Of a stretch of DNA of 64,000 bases, positions 27,568-35,887 are shown piece by piece (positions within the stretch are counted from its first letter, which is position 1; each line of letters starts with the position of its first letter). The DNA is from Flavobacteriales bacterium (GTDB lineage: Bacteria; Bacteroidota; Bacteroidia; Flavobacteriales_F; PHOS-HE28): NCBI GenBank assembly GCA_016721825.1, contig JADKHI010000001.1, positions 1,240,001-1,304,000 on the forward strand, in the 5' to 3' direction. The notes below the pieces were generated by a model that saw nothing but the letters and a program-made list of their open reading frames with translations, did no database searches and was not told where the DNA came from. The position numbers and the translations under genes were made by a program.

Positions 27568-28464
27568 CTACTTGTCCTCGTCCGTGATCACGCCGTTGCC
27601 GGCGAAGTGGCCTTCGAGGAACATCTCGATGCGCACGAGCTTGCCGTCCTTGTCGTACTTGTACACCTTGCCGTTCCACAGTCGACCGGCGCGGAAGTCC
27701 CCCACCTTGCTGAGGCGGAGCTGCTTGTCGTAGAGGGTATTGTAGCCGTTCTCGCGGAACACGTTGCTGTTGGTGCTCTCTTCAGCGGTGGGGGCGGGTG
27801 CGGCCTTGCCGACCGGATCAGCCACGACAGCCGTTTCCTTGTGCACGGGCTTCACGTATTTGCTGGTGGCTTCGTTGATGTCACCCCCGGCGAACTGCGC
27901 CACCTGCTGGGTCTCACCGTTGGCATAGTAACGCTTCAAGGTGCCTTCCTCCTGCCCTTCCTTCACCGTCACTTCCACCTCCAACTGGCCGTTCTCGTGG
28001 TAGTAACGCTGCACGCCATCGCGGACCCCGTATGGATTGAACACGAAGTCCTGCGCCAGCTTACCGTTGGGGTGGTAGCGTTGGAATTTCCCGGTGTTGC
28101 GGTCCAGGTCCCAGGTGCCTTTCTCTTCCACCTTACCATCCTGATAGTACGTCACGTAGTCGCCCTTGGGACGGCCCATCTGGTAGCTGATCTCGCTCTT
28201 CACCTTGCCGCTGGGCCAGTAGCTCTGCCACACGCCCACGCGCTTGCTGTTCGCATACCGGCCTTGCTCGATGAGCTGACCATCGGTGTACCCAGGCTTC
28301 TCGACCTTCGGAGCCTCGATGCGCCAGAAGCCCTGCTTGCGGCCCATTTCATCCACCCGGTTCAGGGTGTCCGGGGCGGCAGTGCCTCCTTGAACGGCAG
28401 CGTGGGTGAACAGGCCCATGGCAAGGCCTACCAGGGTGAGGTGGAATTGACGTGAGAAGAGCAT
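27568..28464 (-). CDS. Exported YwqK/MORN-like repeat protein
   Basis: A 298-aa protein of the family often labelled YwqK-type antitoxin, although that functional label is weakly founded. The start at 28464 gives the signal peptide MLFSRQFHLTLVGLAMGLFTHA. From residue 40 there are repeated MORN-like units of about 22 residues (GVWQSYWPSGKVKSEISY, GDYVTYYQDGKVEEKGTW, GKFQRYHPNGKLAQDFVF, GVQRYYHENGQLEVEVTV, GTLKRYYANGETQQVAQF). A low-complexity Ala/Pro linker and one further unit (GRLWNGKVYKYDKDGKLVR) follow. No adjacent toxin is present. An envelope-associated structural role is possible; function unknown. Confidence 0.82.
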   Translation of the reverse strand: MLFSRQFHLTLVGLAMGLFTHAAVQGGTAAPDTLNRVDEMGRKQGFWRIEAPKVEKPGYTDGQLIEQGRYANSKRVGVWQSYWPSGKVKSEISYQMGRPKGDYVTYYQDGKVEEKGTWDLDRNTGKFQRYHPNGKLAQDFVFNPYGVRDGVQRYYHENGQLEVEVTVKEGQEEGTLKRYYANGETQQVAQFAGGDINEATSKYVKPVHKETAVVADPVGKAAPAPTAEESTNSNVFRENGYNTLYDKQLRLSKVGDFRAGRLWNGKVYKYDKDGKLVRIEMFLEGHFAGNGVITDEDK

Positions 28465-28548
28465 GGCTGAACGTGGGTTCACACCCGCGATACGTACCAA
28501 AGCCGCCTGGGGTTTCACAAGCCGCAGCAATCGACCCATCGGACCGGA

Positions 28549-29493
28549 CTAGACGACCTTCTTCAGGTTCAGCATCATGTCGTCCACCATGGCCTTCAGA
28601 TCGTACTGCGGCTTCCACCCCCAGTCGGCGCGGGCCGCGGAATCATCGATGCTGCGCGGCCAGCTGTCGGCGATGGCCTGGCGATGGTCCGGTGCGTAGC
28701 CCATGGTGAAGCCCGGGACGTGTCGTGCCACTTCGGCGGCGATCTCCTCGGGGTCGAAACTGAAGCCGGCCAGGTTGTAGCCCGTGCGTTCCTTCACCTG
28801 CTCCGCCGGCGCCTCCATCAGGTCGATGGTGGCGCGGATGGCGTCGGGCATGTACATCATGGGCAAGGTGGTCTCCGGTCCAAGGAAGCTCGTGTACGCC
28901 CCACTCTTCAGCGCCTCATGGAAGATGTGGACCGCGTAATCCGTGGTGCCCCCACCCGGTGCGCTCTTCCAACCGATCAGGCCCGGGTAACGGATGCTGC
29001 GCACGTCCACCCCGTATCGACGGTGGTAGTAAGCGCACCACTGTTCGCCCGCCTGCTTGCTGATGCCATACACCGTGCTGGGCTCAGCGATGGTGTGCTG
29101 GGGCGTGGCGTCCTTGGGGGTGGTGGGTCCGAACACCGCGATGCTGCTGGGCCAATAGACCTTCTTCAACTTTCCTTCCCGTGCCAGCTCCAAGATGATG
29201 AACAGGCTCTCCATGTTCAGCTTCCAGGCGAAGGCCGGGTCCTTCTCGGCCGTGGCGCTGAGCAGGGCGGCCAGCAGGTACACCTCATTGATGCCGTACT
29301 TCTCGATGATGCGCTCGATGCCCCGGCGATCCATGGCGTCCACCATGGCGAAGGGGCCGTCCATCTTCACCTGCGGCTCCTTGATGTCGCTGGCCACCAC
29401 GTTGTCGTTGCCGAAGCGGGCCCGCAGGCCTTCCACCAGCTCGGTGCCGATCTGGCCGCTGGAGCCGATGACGAGGATCTTCTTGTCGCTCAT
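28549..29493 (-). CDS. SDR-type L-threonine 3-dehydrogenase (UDP-galactose-epimerase-like)
   Basis: A 314-aa cytosolic NAD-dependent oxidoreductase. The Rossmann motif GSSGQIGTEL (about 9-18) and the YGISK catalytic pair lie in a family-specific context: SSIAVFGPTTPKDATPQ, RYPGLIGWKSAPGGGTTDYA and TTLPMMYMPDAIRATIDLM. These match the short-chain L-threonine dehydrogenase group, not sugar epimerases. It oxidises threonine to 2-amino-3-ketobutyrate on the way to glycine. The start at 29493 (MSDKKILVIG) is preferred over one 7 codons upstream. A TAGTTTTG element lies 19 nt before it and faces the trhO promoter. Confidence 0.9.
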   Translation of the reverse strand: MSDKKILVIGSSGQIGTELVEGLRARFGNDNVVASDIKEPQVKMDGPFAMVDAMDRRGIERIIEKYGINEVYLLAALLSATAEKDPAFAWKLNMESLFIILELAREGKLKKVYWPSSIAVFGPTTPKDATPQHTIAEPSTVYGISKQAGEQWCAYYHRRYGVDVRSIRYPGLIGWKSAPGGGTTDYAVHIFHEALKSGAYTSFLGPETTLPMMYMPDAIRATIDLMEAPAEQVKERTGYNLAGFSFDPEEIAAEVARHVPGFTMGYAPDHRQAIADSWPRSIDDSAARADWGWKPQYDLKAMVDDMMLNLKKVV

Positions 29494-29511
29494 GCCTTGG
29501 AATGAAAGCGC

Positions 29512-29519
29512 CAAAACTA
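29512..29519 (-). promoter_or_regulatory. -7 element (TAGTTTTG) for threonine dehydrogenase
   Basis: Exact TAnnTTTG match, 18 nt upstream of the start codon on the minus strand, divergent from the trhO element. Confidence 0.5.
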
Positions 29520-29565
29520 CGCGCCGCCAGCTTGGGAATGACCTTCCCCGGCAACCGCCTCCCCG

Positions 29566-29573
29566 TATCTTCG
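29566..29573 (+). promoter_or_regulatory. -7-like element (TATCTTCG) for trhO
   Basis: TAnnTTyG match 24 nt upstream of the trhO ATG. Confidence 0.45.
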
Positions 29574-29597
29574 CAGCACCGCCCTATCGTTCCCTCC

Positions 29598-30782
29598 ATG
29601 GACACCCATCGCCTCCGCAACCTGCATCGACCGGACATCCTCCGCGAGCGGCTGGAACGCGAAGGTGTGCTCCGCACCACCCTCTCCTTCTACCGGTACG
29701 TGCGGCTTTCCGAGGTGGAGGCCCTGCGTCACGTGCTTTACCAGGAATGGGAAGCGCTCGGCGTGCTGGGCCGCATCTACATCTCGCAGGAAGGCATCAA
29801 TGCCCAGGTTAGCGTTCCCACAGCGAACCTTGAGGCGTTCCGCGCTGCACTCGATGCCCGGGAAGCTTTTGCGAAGGTGCCTTGGAAGATCGCCGTGGAG
29901 GACGACGGCAAGAGCTTCCTGAAGCTGATGGTGAAGGTGAAGAAGAAGATCGTGGCAGATGGCCTGGCCGACGATGCCTTCGATGTGACCAACGTGGGCA
30001 CGCACCTCAACGCAAAGACTTTCAACCAGAAAATGGAGGAAGGCGCCGTGGTGATCGACATGCGCAACAACTACGAGTGCCTGATCGGGCATTTCGAAGG
30101 CGCCTACCTGCCCAAGGCCGACACCTTCCGCGGAGCAATTGAGGAGGTGCTCGTTCAACTGGATGGCAAGCAGCATGAACCGGTGCTCATGTACTGCACA
30201 GGCGGCATCCGCTGCGAAAAGGCCAGCGCATACCTGCGGCACCACGGCTTCACCAATGTGGGCCAGCTCCACGGCGGCATCATCGACTACGCACGTCAAC
30301 TGAAGGCCGAAGGGATCGAGAGCAAATACAAGGGCCAGAACTTCGTGTTCGACGAGCGCCTCGCTGAACGCATCACCGACGATGTGGTGAGCACCTGCAT
30401 GCAATGCGGCACATCCAGCGATCGCATCACCAACTGCCAGGAAGTGACCTGCAACATGCTGCTGGTGCAATGCCCGGACTGTGCCGCGAAGTACGTCGAC
30501 TGCTGCTCACCGAGCTGCCGCGAGATCCACGTGCTGCCCGAAGTAGTGCAACGGGCCTGGCGCAAAGGCCGCAGCACCCGCAGCACCAAGACCAAGGCCA
30601 TCAATGACCCCGAAGCACTTCGCCAGCGCATCCACGCTGAGGAGGCCATCCTCGCCGCGGGCGACACCTTGCATCCTGAACTGACGAACATCATCACTGG
30701 CGGCGGATCACAGCTTCACCTTCGCAAAGTCAAGCTGGATGACAAGTCCGCCAGCGTCGGCAGCCTGACAACGAACAACTGA
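29598..30782 (+). CDS. trhO: tRNA uridine(34) hydroxylase TrhO (YceA-type rhodanese)
   Basis: A 394-aa cytosolic protein that hydroxylates uridine 34 of certain tRNAs. The ATG at 29598 is chosen because earlier in-frame codons overlap the divergent gene and its promoter. The N-terminal acylphosphatase-like domain (RIYISQEGINAQVSV) is followed by a rhodanese domain with YCTGGIRCEKAS (Cys200 and Cys206). A Cys-rich tail then carries CMQCG, CPDC and CCSPSC, as in TrhO. The final 60 residues are a basic and polar extension (KGRSTRSTKTKA...) with no assigned role. The following dioxygenase gene starts 17 nt after the stop. Confidence 0.92.
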   Translation: MDTHRLRNLHRPDILRERLEREGVLRTTLSFYRYVRLSEVEALRHVLYQEWEALGVLGRIYISQEGINAQVSVPTANLEAFRAALDAREAFAKVPWKIAVEDDGKSFLKLMVKVKKKIVADGLADDAFDVTNVGTHLNAKTFNQKMEEGAVVIDMRNNYECLIGHFEGAYLPKADTFRGAIEEVLVQLDGKQHEPVLMYCTGGIRCEKASAYLRHHGFTNVGQLHGGIIDYARQLKAEGIESKYKGQNFVFDERLAERITDDVVSTCMQCGTSSDRITNCQEVTCNMLLVQCPDCAAKYVDCCSPSCREIHVLPEVVQRAWRKGRSTRSTKTKAINDPEALRQRIHAEEAILAAGDTLHPELTNIITGGGSQLHLRKVKLDDKSASVGSLTTNN

Positions 30783-30799
30783 CAACGGACGACCGATCC

Positions 30800-31957
30800 A
30801 TGCCCATCTACCACACCCTCGGCAAGATCCCGCACAAGCGGCACACCGTGTTCAAGAACGGCAAAGACCGCTTCTTCTACGAGCAGCTCTTCGGCACCAT
30901 CGGCTTCGACGGCATGAGCACCTTGAGCTACCATACGCATCGGCCGACGATGGTGAAGGAACTTCGGAAACCGAAGGATATTACACCCAAGATCGCAGTG
31001 GAGAAGAACATGCGCTCGTTGCGGTTGCATGGCTTCAAGACCAAGCCAGAGAAGGACCATCTGGCAGCGCGCAAGACCATGTTGGTGAACAGCGACTGCG
31101 CCATCGTGCTCGCCGCACCGCAAGCGAAGAGCGTGGATTACTTCTACAAGAACGCAGACTGCGATGAGATGATCTTCGTGCACAAGGGCAGTGGCACCCT
31201 GCGCACCTTCCTGGGCAACCTCGACTTCAAGTACGGCGACTACCTGATGATCCCTCGCGGGATGATCTACACGATGGAGTTCAAGGACGCGGACAACCGC
31301 CTGTTCATCGTGGAGAGCCACCGCCCCATGTACACGCCGAAGCGCTACCGCAACTACTTCGGTCAGCTACTGGAGCACTCACCGTTCTGCGAGCGCGACA
31401 TCCGTCGCCCGAAGAAGCTGGAGACGCACGACGAGAAGGGCGACTTCGTCATCAAGGTGAAGAAGCAGGGCCTGCTGCACGAATTCGTCTACGCTTCGCA
31501 CCCCTTCGACGTGGTGGGCTGGGATGGCTACAACTACCCCTACGCCTTCAGCATCCACGACTTCGAGCCGATCACCGGTCGCGTACACCTGCCCCCGCCG
31601 ATCCACCAGACCTTCGAGACGGACGCCTTCGTGGTGTGCAGCTTCGTGCCGCGCCTCTACGACTACCACCCGCAAGCCATCCCCGCACCCTACAACCACA
31701 GCAACATCGACAGCGACGAGGTGCTGTACTACGTGGACGGCGATTTCATGAGCCGTAACGACATCGGCCCCGGCCACATCAGTTTGCACCCCGCCGGCAT
31801 CCCCCACGGCCCGCACCCTGGAGCCATGGAGCGTTCCATCGGAAAGAAAGAGACGGACGAACTTGCGGTGATGGTCGATACCTTCAAGCCCCTCATGGTC
31901 ACCGAGGAGTGCATGAAGATCGATGATGGCAAGTACTACAAGAGCTGGTTGGAGTAA
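30800..31957 (+). CDS. hmgA: Homogentisate 1,2-dioxygenase
   Basis: A 385-aa cupin-fold Fe(II) dioxygenase that opens the homogentisate ring to maleylacetoacetate in tyrosine and phenylalanine catabolism. The N-terminal region (GTIGFDGMSTLSYHTHRP) and the C-terminal block (VHLPPPIHQTFETDAFVVCS, FVPRLYDYHP, SLHPAGIPHGPHPG) are diagnostic; iron-ligand His/Glu residues lie in the last block. It is slightly shorter than the roughly 430-aa proteobacterial enzymes, in line with Bacteroidota copies. It lies between trhO and hppD and supplies the step after HPPD. Maleylacetoacetate isomerase and fumarylacetoacetase genes are not in the window. Confidence 0.93.
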   Translation: MPIYHTLGKIPHKRHTVFKNGKDRFFYEQLFGTIGFDGMSTLSYHTHRPTMVKELRKPKDITPKIAVEKNMRSLRLHGFKTKPEKDHLAARKTMLVNSDCAIVLAAPQAKSVDYFYKNADCDEMIFVHKGSGTLRTFLGNLDFKYGDYLMIPRGMIYTMEFKDADNRLFIVESHRPMYTPKRYRNYFGQLLEHSPFCERDIRRPKKLETHDEKGDFVIKVKKQGLLHEFVYASHPFDVVGWDGYNYPYAFSIHDFEPITGRVHLPPPIHQTFETDAFVVCSFVPRLYDYHPQAIPAPYNHSNIDSDEVLYYVDGDFMSRNDIGPGHISLHPAGIPHGPHPGAMERSIGKKETDELAVMVDTFKPLMVTEECMKIDDGKYYKSWLE

Positions 31958-31977
31958 CAACGAACACCTGAACAACG

Positions 31978-32409
31978 ATGCGGATCAAGAACCTGTTCCT
32001 CGGAATTCTTCTCGCAACCGGAGCGAGCAATCCGGTCTTTTCACAGGATGCGGCCAAGGAGATGTACGTCTCGATCCCCTGCCGCGTCGATGCGGATGAT
32101 GTGACCTTCTCGTATGATGCTGGCCAACAAATGCTCCCGAGTGGGGTCGTTGTGGTGCGGATCAGCACCCTGAAGAAAACCGAAGCGCGTCGTTCATTCA
32201 ATGAACTTACATCCAGTGAACGGAAACGGCTGCAAAAAATAGCTCGCCGGGCCCACGCATGCGAGATCGTCGTCATCAACGACTACAAGCGTCCGCCGGG
32301 GTCGACACAGGTGGACGCGGAAATGGAAGCCCGCATGCAGCAGGAGATCCAGTTCATCATGGTGCAGCGCACCAGACCTTGTCCTGAATGCACGGCCGCG
32401 AACAACTGA
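31978..32409 (+). CDS. Small exported protein of unknown function inside the tyrosine-catabolism cluster
   Basis: A 143-aa protein with a signal peptide (MRIKNLFLGILLATGASNPVFSQ), so it is exported, in contrast to its cytosolic enzyme neighbours. The mature part has no recognised domain. It contains a Lys/Arg-rich helix (SSERKRLQKIARRAHACEIV) and ends PCPECTAANN, giving a CxxC pair near the C-terminus plus two other Cys. It starts 20 nt after hmgA and ends 38 nt before hppD on the same strand, so co-transcription is likely. The composition seems ordinary. No function is proposed. Confidence 0.72.
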   Translation: MRIKNLFLGILLATGASNPVFSQDAAKEMYVSIPCRVDADDVTFSYDAGQQMLPSGVVVVRISTLKKTEARRSFNELTSSERKRLQKIARRAHACEIVVINDYKRPPGSTQVDAEMEARMQQEIQFIMVQRTRPCPECTAANN

Positions 32410-32447
32410 ACAACAACCCGATCATCTGATCGACAGCTCGAGAACAC

Positions 32448-33593
32448 ATGGCAACCGGATTGAAAGACGTCGACTACGGCCTGGAGAAGATCATGGCCGA
32501 TGCACAGGATTTCCTCCCGCTCCTCGGCACCGACTACGTGGAGCTTTACGTGGGCAACGCCAAGCAGAGCGCGCATTACTACAAGAGCGCTTGGGGCTTC
32601 CAGAGCCTTGCGTATGCTGGTCTGGAAACAGGCGTGAAGGACCGCACGAGCTATGTGCTGGTGCAGGACAAGATCCGCTTGGTGCTCACCACGCCGATGA
32701 ACCCGGAGAGCCCCATCAACGAGCACATCCGCAAGCACGGCGATGGCGTGAAGGTGATCGCACTCTGGGTGCCCGATGCGAAGAAAGCCTGGGAAGAAAC
32801 GACCAAGCGCGGCGCGAAGAGCTTCATGGAACCGGTGCGCGAGGAGGATGAGCATGGCTACGTGATCCGCAGCGGCATCCACACCTATGGGGAGACGGTG
32901 CACATCTTCGTGGAGCGCGACAACTACAAGGGTGCCTTCATGCCCGGCTTCAAGGCGTGGAAGAGCCACTACAACCCGCCGCCCACCGGCCTGAAGTTCA
33001 TCGACCACATGGTCGGCAACGTGGGCTGGGGCGAGATGAACACCTGGGTGGATTTCTACGCACGCGTAATGGGCTTCGCGCAGCTCGTGAGCTTCGACGA
33101 CAAGGACATCAGCACCGAGTACACCGCGCTGATGAGCAAGGTGATGAGCAACGGCAACGGCCGCATCAAGTTCCCGATCAACGAGCCGGCCGAGGGCAAG
33201 AAGAAGAGCCAGATCGAGGAGTACATCGACTTCTACAACGGCGCCGGCGTGCAGCACATCGCGGTGGCCACCAACAACATCATTGAAACGGTGGGCGCGC
33301 TGAAGGACCGTGGCGTGGAATTCCTGTACGTGCCGCCCAGCTACTACGACACGGTGATGGACCGCGTGGGCGAGATCGACGAGGACCTGGCGGTGCTGAA
33401 GCAGCACGGCGTGCTGGTGGACCGCGACGACGAGGGCTACCTGCTGCAGCTCTTCACCAAGCCGGTGCTGGACCGTCCCACGATGTTCTTCGAGATCATC
33501 CAGCGCAAGGGCGCCAAGAGCTTCGGTAAGGGCAACTTCAAGGCGCTGTTCGAGGCGATCGAGCGGGAGCAGGAGAACAGAGGGACGCTGTAG
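32448..33593 (+). CDS. hppD: 4-hydroxyphenylpyruvate dioxygenase
   Basis: A 381-aa two-domain vicinal-oxygen-chelate enzyme converting 4-hydroxyphenylpyruvate to homogentisate, the substrate of the neighbouring hmgA product. The C-terminal domain shows the iron ligands: FIDHMVGNV, GVQHIAVATNNI and MFFEIIQRKG, with the closing helix GNFKALFEAIEREQENRG that gates the active site. The last 53 bp, through the stop codon, are duplicated exactly at 34889-34941. The overall length is normal, so this copy is taken as the functional one. Confidence 0.95.
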   Translation: MATGLKDVDYGLEKIMADAQDFLPLLGTDYVELYVGNAKQSAHYYKSAWGFQSLAYAGLETGVKDRTSYVLVQDKIRLVLTTPMNPESPINEHIRKHGDGVKVIALWVPDAKKAWEETTKRGAKSFMEPVREEDEHGYVIRSGIHTYGETVHIFVERDNYKGAFMPGFKAWKSHYNPPPTGLKFIDHMVGNVGWGEMNTWVDFYARVMGFAQLVSFDDKDISTEYTALMSKVMSNGNGRIKFPINEPAEGKKKSQIEEYIDFYNGAGVQHIAVATNNIIETVGALKDRGVEFLYVPPSYYDTVMDRVGEIDEDLAVLKQHGVLVDRDDEGYLLQLFTKPVLDRPTMFFEIIQRKGAKSFGKGNFKALFEAIEREQENRGTL

Positions 33594-33594
33594 T
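33542..33594 (+). repeat. 53-bp perfect direct repeat, copy 1 (3' end of hppD)
   Basis: Identical base for base to 34889-34941. It encodes the terminal hppD residues ALFEAIEREQENRGTL plus the stop. The two copies flank the WYL regulator and DUF1761 genes (1294 bp). Confidence 0.95.
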
Positions 33595-33639
33595 CCGGCG
33601 GCCTCAATAGGTTCAAGGCGACGGTCAGCATAGCTACCC

Positions 33640-34374
33640 ATGCCCCGTTCGGATATCACACGGCTTTCGCGTCTAACCGCGATCCTGACGCGGTTGCAAA
33701 CCAAGCGTCTGGTGACCGCTACGGAACTGGCGAAGCGCTTCTCGGTGAGCGAGCGCACGATCTACCGCGACATCCGCGCTTTGGAGCAAGCCGGGATCCC
33801 CGTGTTGACGGAGGAAGGCAAAGGCTACCTGCTCATGGACCACTACCGCCTTCCGCCGGTGGCGTTCACGGAGAAGGAGGCCAATGCGCTGATCGCGGCG
33901 AAACAACTGGTGTTGAAGACCACGGACTCCTCCTTCATCGCCAACTACGCCGAGGCGATCGACAAGATCACGTCCGTGCTGGACCATGGGCTGAAGGACA
34001 AGATCAACCTGCTCGTGAACCGTACGCAGTTCAAGAACATCGAGAACATCACGCGCACCAGCGACAACCTTTCGGAACTGCAATTCGCGATCACCAACTA
34101 CCGGGTTGTGCGGATCACCTACACGAACGCGGAGCAGCGCACTTCTGACCGGTCCATTGAACCGTTCGCGCTGCTGAGCACGGAGAACTGGCTCCTGGTG
34201 GCATGGTGCCGCTCACGCAATGAGTTCCGGTACTTCCGTTTAGACCGGATCGAGCACATGCAGGTGTTGCCCGACCAGTTCACCCCTCACGACATGACGC
34301 TACAGCAATTCTTCGAGCGGCACCCTGGCACACGGACCGTTCCGGCTGAGGCAACATTTCTTCCGCACCCCTGA
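33640..34374 (+). CDS. YafY-like HTH/WYL-domain transcriptional regulator
   Basis: A 244-aa regulator. The N-terminal winged helix-turn-helix (about 8-62) includes VTATELAKRFSVSERTIYRD and IRALEQAGIPV. The WYL domain (about 140-215) has RVVRITYTNAEQ, RSIEPFALLSTENWLLVAWC and FRYFRLDRIEHM, a module that senses small ligands or nucleic acids. It lies 46 nt after hppD on the same strand, between the two 53-bp repeats. Regulation of the tyrosine genes is an obvious idea, but the gene may instead be part of an inserted segment. Confidence 0.9.
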   Translation: MPRSDITRLSRLTAILTRLQTKRLVTATELAKRFSVSERTIYRDIRALEQAGIPVLTEEGKGYLLMDHYRLPPVAFTEKEANALIAAKQLVLKTTDSSFIANYAEAIDKITSVLDHGLKDKINLLVNRTQFKNIENITRTSDNLSELQFAITNYRVVRITYTNAEQRTSDRSIEPFALLSTENWLLVAWCRSRNEFRYFRLDRIEHMQVLPDQFTPHDMTLQQFFERHPGTRTVPAEATFLPHP

Positions 34375-34427
34375 CATAGGGTTGTCAACGTGCGCCGTGA
34401 CTTTTGTCGGCACACGAACAAAGACCA

Positions 34428-34844
34428 ATGTCCATCACACTTTCCAACCTCCCTTGGCTCGGCATCGCGCTGGCCTTCGTTCTATCCTCTGCACTCGGTG
34501 CTGCTTGGTTCACCGCATTGTTCCGGAAACAGTACCTCTTCACGTTGGGCCGTCCGGCGAATGAGCCCCAGAGCAAGGACCCGATCTATTTCGTGGGGCC
34601 GATGATCTGCAACTTCCTGGTGATCCTCACCACCGCGATCCTGATGCAATGGCTGAACATCACCACATACGGCGCGGCTTTCCCATTCGAGCTTCTGGTC
34701 GGACTCGGTTACCTGGTCACAAACACGATGAACATCGCCATCAACCCGAATATGCCCAGGCCGATCGCGTATGGCGTGCTCACCGGTGCATACCATATGG
34801 TCGCAATGGTGCTGGTATGCACGGTGCTGGTGGCGCTGAAGTAG
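34428..34844 (+). CDS. DUF1761 family integral membrane protein
   Basis: A 138-aa inner-membrane protein with about four transmembrane segments (LGIALAFVLSSALGAAWFTA, FVGPMICNFLVILTTAILM, LLVGLGYLVTNTMNIAI and the C-terminal AYHMVAMVLVCTVLVAL). The pattern fits DUF1761, whose function is unknown. The ATG at 34428 is preferred; an in-frame start 8 codons upstream adds polar residues. It lies 53 nt after the WYL regulator and inside the 53-bp direct repeats. Confidence 0.8.
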   Translation: MSITLSNLPWLGIALAFVLSSALGAAWFTALFRKQYLFTLGRPANEPQSKDPIYFVGPMICNFLVILTTAILMQWLNITTYGAAFPFELLVGLGYLVTNTMNIAINPNMPRPIAYGVLTGAYHMVAMVLVCTVLVALK

Positions 34845-34858
34845 TAAGCCTAGAACAG

Positions 34859-34940
34859 GTCTTGGAACTTTGGTGAATGTGATATCACGGCGCTGTTCGA
34901 GGCGATCGAGCGGGAGCAGGAGAACAGAGGGACGCTGTAG
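34859..34940 (+). pseudogene. Remnant of a second hppD 3' end
   Basis: After the DUF1761 stop, the frame ending at the TAG of 34938-34940 reads NFGECDITALFEAIEREQENRG followed by TL and stop. The part from ALFEAI is identical to the HPPD C-terminus. The preceding residues keep only the FG of SFGKGNFK in hppD. No start codon or further HPPD-like sequence is visible upstream, so this is a non-functional fragment. Confidence 0.55.
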
Positions 34941-34941
34941 T
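34889..34941 (+). repeat. 53-bp perfect direct repeat, copy 2
   Basis: Exact copy of 33542-33594, located between the DUF1761 gene and a strong terminator hairpin. Confidence 0.95.
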
Positions 34942-34955
34942 TCAGAGAACATGAT

Positions 34956-34989
34956 GAAGAAGGGCGCTCCGGAACGAGCGCCCTTCTTC
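34956..34989. terminator. Strong bidirectional terminator hairpin
   Basis: A perfect 14-bp stem (34956-34969 with 34976-34989; core AAGGGCGCTC) with a 6-nt loop. It closes the trhO-DUF1761 transcription direction and also lies 18 nt beyond the stop of the convergent T9SS gene. Confidence 0.8.
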
Positions 34990-35007
34990 GTTCAGACATC
35001 GGCTTCC

Positions 35008-35766
35008 TTAGGGTATGTAGACCTTCTTCCGCACGCTTCCGTTCGCGGTGCCCACCTCCACGACATACAAGCGTGGAGCGAAGGAACTCAAGGCCAACGC
35101 GTTCCCATCCCACGACCGTTTCAGGACCGTAGCGCCCAAAGCATCGTAGACCGTCAACGTTGCCTTCCCGTTCACCTCGGGTAGCTGCAGGATCGGTCCT
35201 TCACCGGTGTAGCGCACGATCAGTTCGGGACCAGGGGCCGGCCCATGCACACCCGTTCCCGTCGTACATCCGACCACCACAGCCTCGAACTCCCCGATGG
35301 TCATGGTCTGTGTGACCGGTGCGGTGATCCAGCCGACGACCATGCCGTTCACGAAGTTGAGCGCGTATACTCCGCACACGCTCACCATGTAATGGCCTGG
35401 CTCCTCCAGGTCGGGGGGGTACTGACTGTTCCAGATGATGTTGCCTGAGAAGTCGGTCTCGTTCAACCCGAAGATCACGGTATCGCCGATGGCGATCCCG
35501 TTCACCCCGATCCGGCAAAGGCCACCATTGTCGCCCCATACGGTGAGCGTGTCATTGGGGAGCGACGAACCACCGAAGGTCTGCACCACCTTCACCGTGA
35601 TGCCGTAGTGAATATCACTGAGCTTGACAACCATGGCCGTGGCATCCGGGTTGAGGAACTGCTGCGGACCAAGCGTTTCGCAATAGCTGTTGTTGCCCAT
35701 GCACGAGCAGGCCAGTGCGGCAGCATTCGCGTTCAAGCACAGAAGGAGGAGGAGAAGTGATCGCAT
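35008..35766 (-). CDS. Exported Cys-rich protein with T9SS type A-like sorting domain
   Basis: A 252-aa exported protein. The start at 35766 gives the signal peptide MRSLLLLLLCLNANAAALA, so the mature chain begins CSCMGNNSYCET. The CSC start and the following beta-rich segment (TAMVVKLSDIHYGITVKVVQ, DTLTVWGDNGGLCRIG, GDTVIFGLN) resemble netrin/TIMP-like folds that depend on an N-terminal Cys, but the similarity is only suggestive. Residues about 185-252 look like a short type A sorting domain (GKATLTVYDALGATVLKRSW, ending VRKKVYIP). Function is unknown; predicted cell-surface location. Confidence 0.78.
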   Translation of the reverse strand: MRSLLLLLLCLNANAAALACSCMGNNSYCETLGPQQFLNPDATAMVVKLSDIHYGITVKVVQTFGGSSLPNDTLTVWGDNGGLCRIGVNGIAIGDTVIFGLNETDFSGNIIWNSQYPPDLEEPGHYMVSVCGVYALNFVNGMVVGWITAPVTQTMTIGEFEAVVVGCTTGTGVHGPAPGPELIVRYTGEGPILQLPEVNGKATLTVYDALGATVLKRSWDGNALALSSFAPRLYVVEVGTANGSVRKKVYIP

Positions 35767-35875
35767 GTTCGATGGTCTTTCAAGCACCTGACGCTACGGC
35801 GGACCAGGAGCGCTGCCCGGCACGTGACCGGCCGTTTAACAAGCTACGGAAAGGCCCCCAGCGGTCATCGCCCAC

Positions 35876-35883
35876 TACCTTTG
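35876..35883 (+). promoter_or_regulatory. -7 element (TACCTTTG) abutting the lipoprotein start codon
   Basis: Exact TAnnTTTG match ending 4 nt before the ATG at 35888, in the same TACCTT..GCCATG arrangement as the DUF1801 gene. Predicts a leaderless or near-leaderless transcript. Confidence 0.45.
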
Positions 35884-35887
35884 CGCC

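Noticed and set aside
27568..28464. Toxin-antitoxin system suggested by the YwqK label
   Set aside because: The protein is exported, consists of MORN-like repeats and has no adjacent toxin gene.
33640..34844. Mobile element with integrase between the 53-bp repeats
   Set aside because: Only a WYL regulator and a DUF1761 protein are present; no integrase, transposase or terminal inverted repeats were found, so no mobile element is called, only the repeats.
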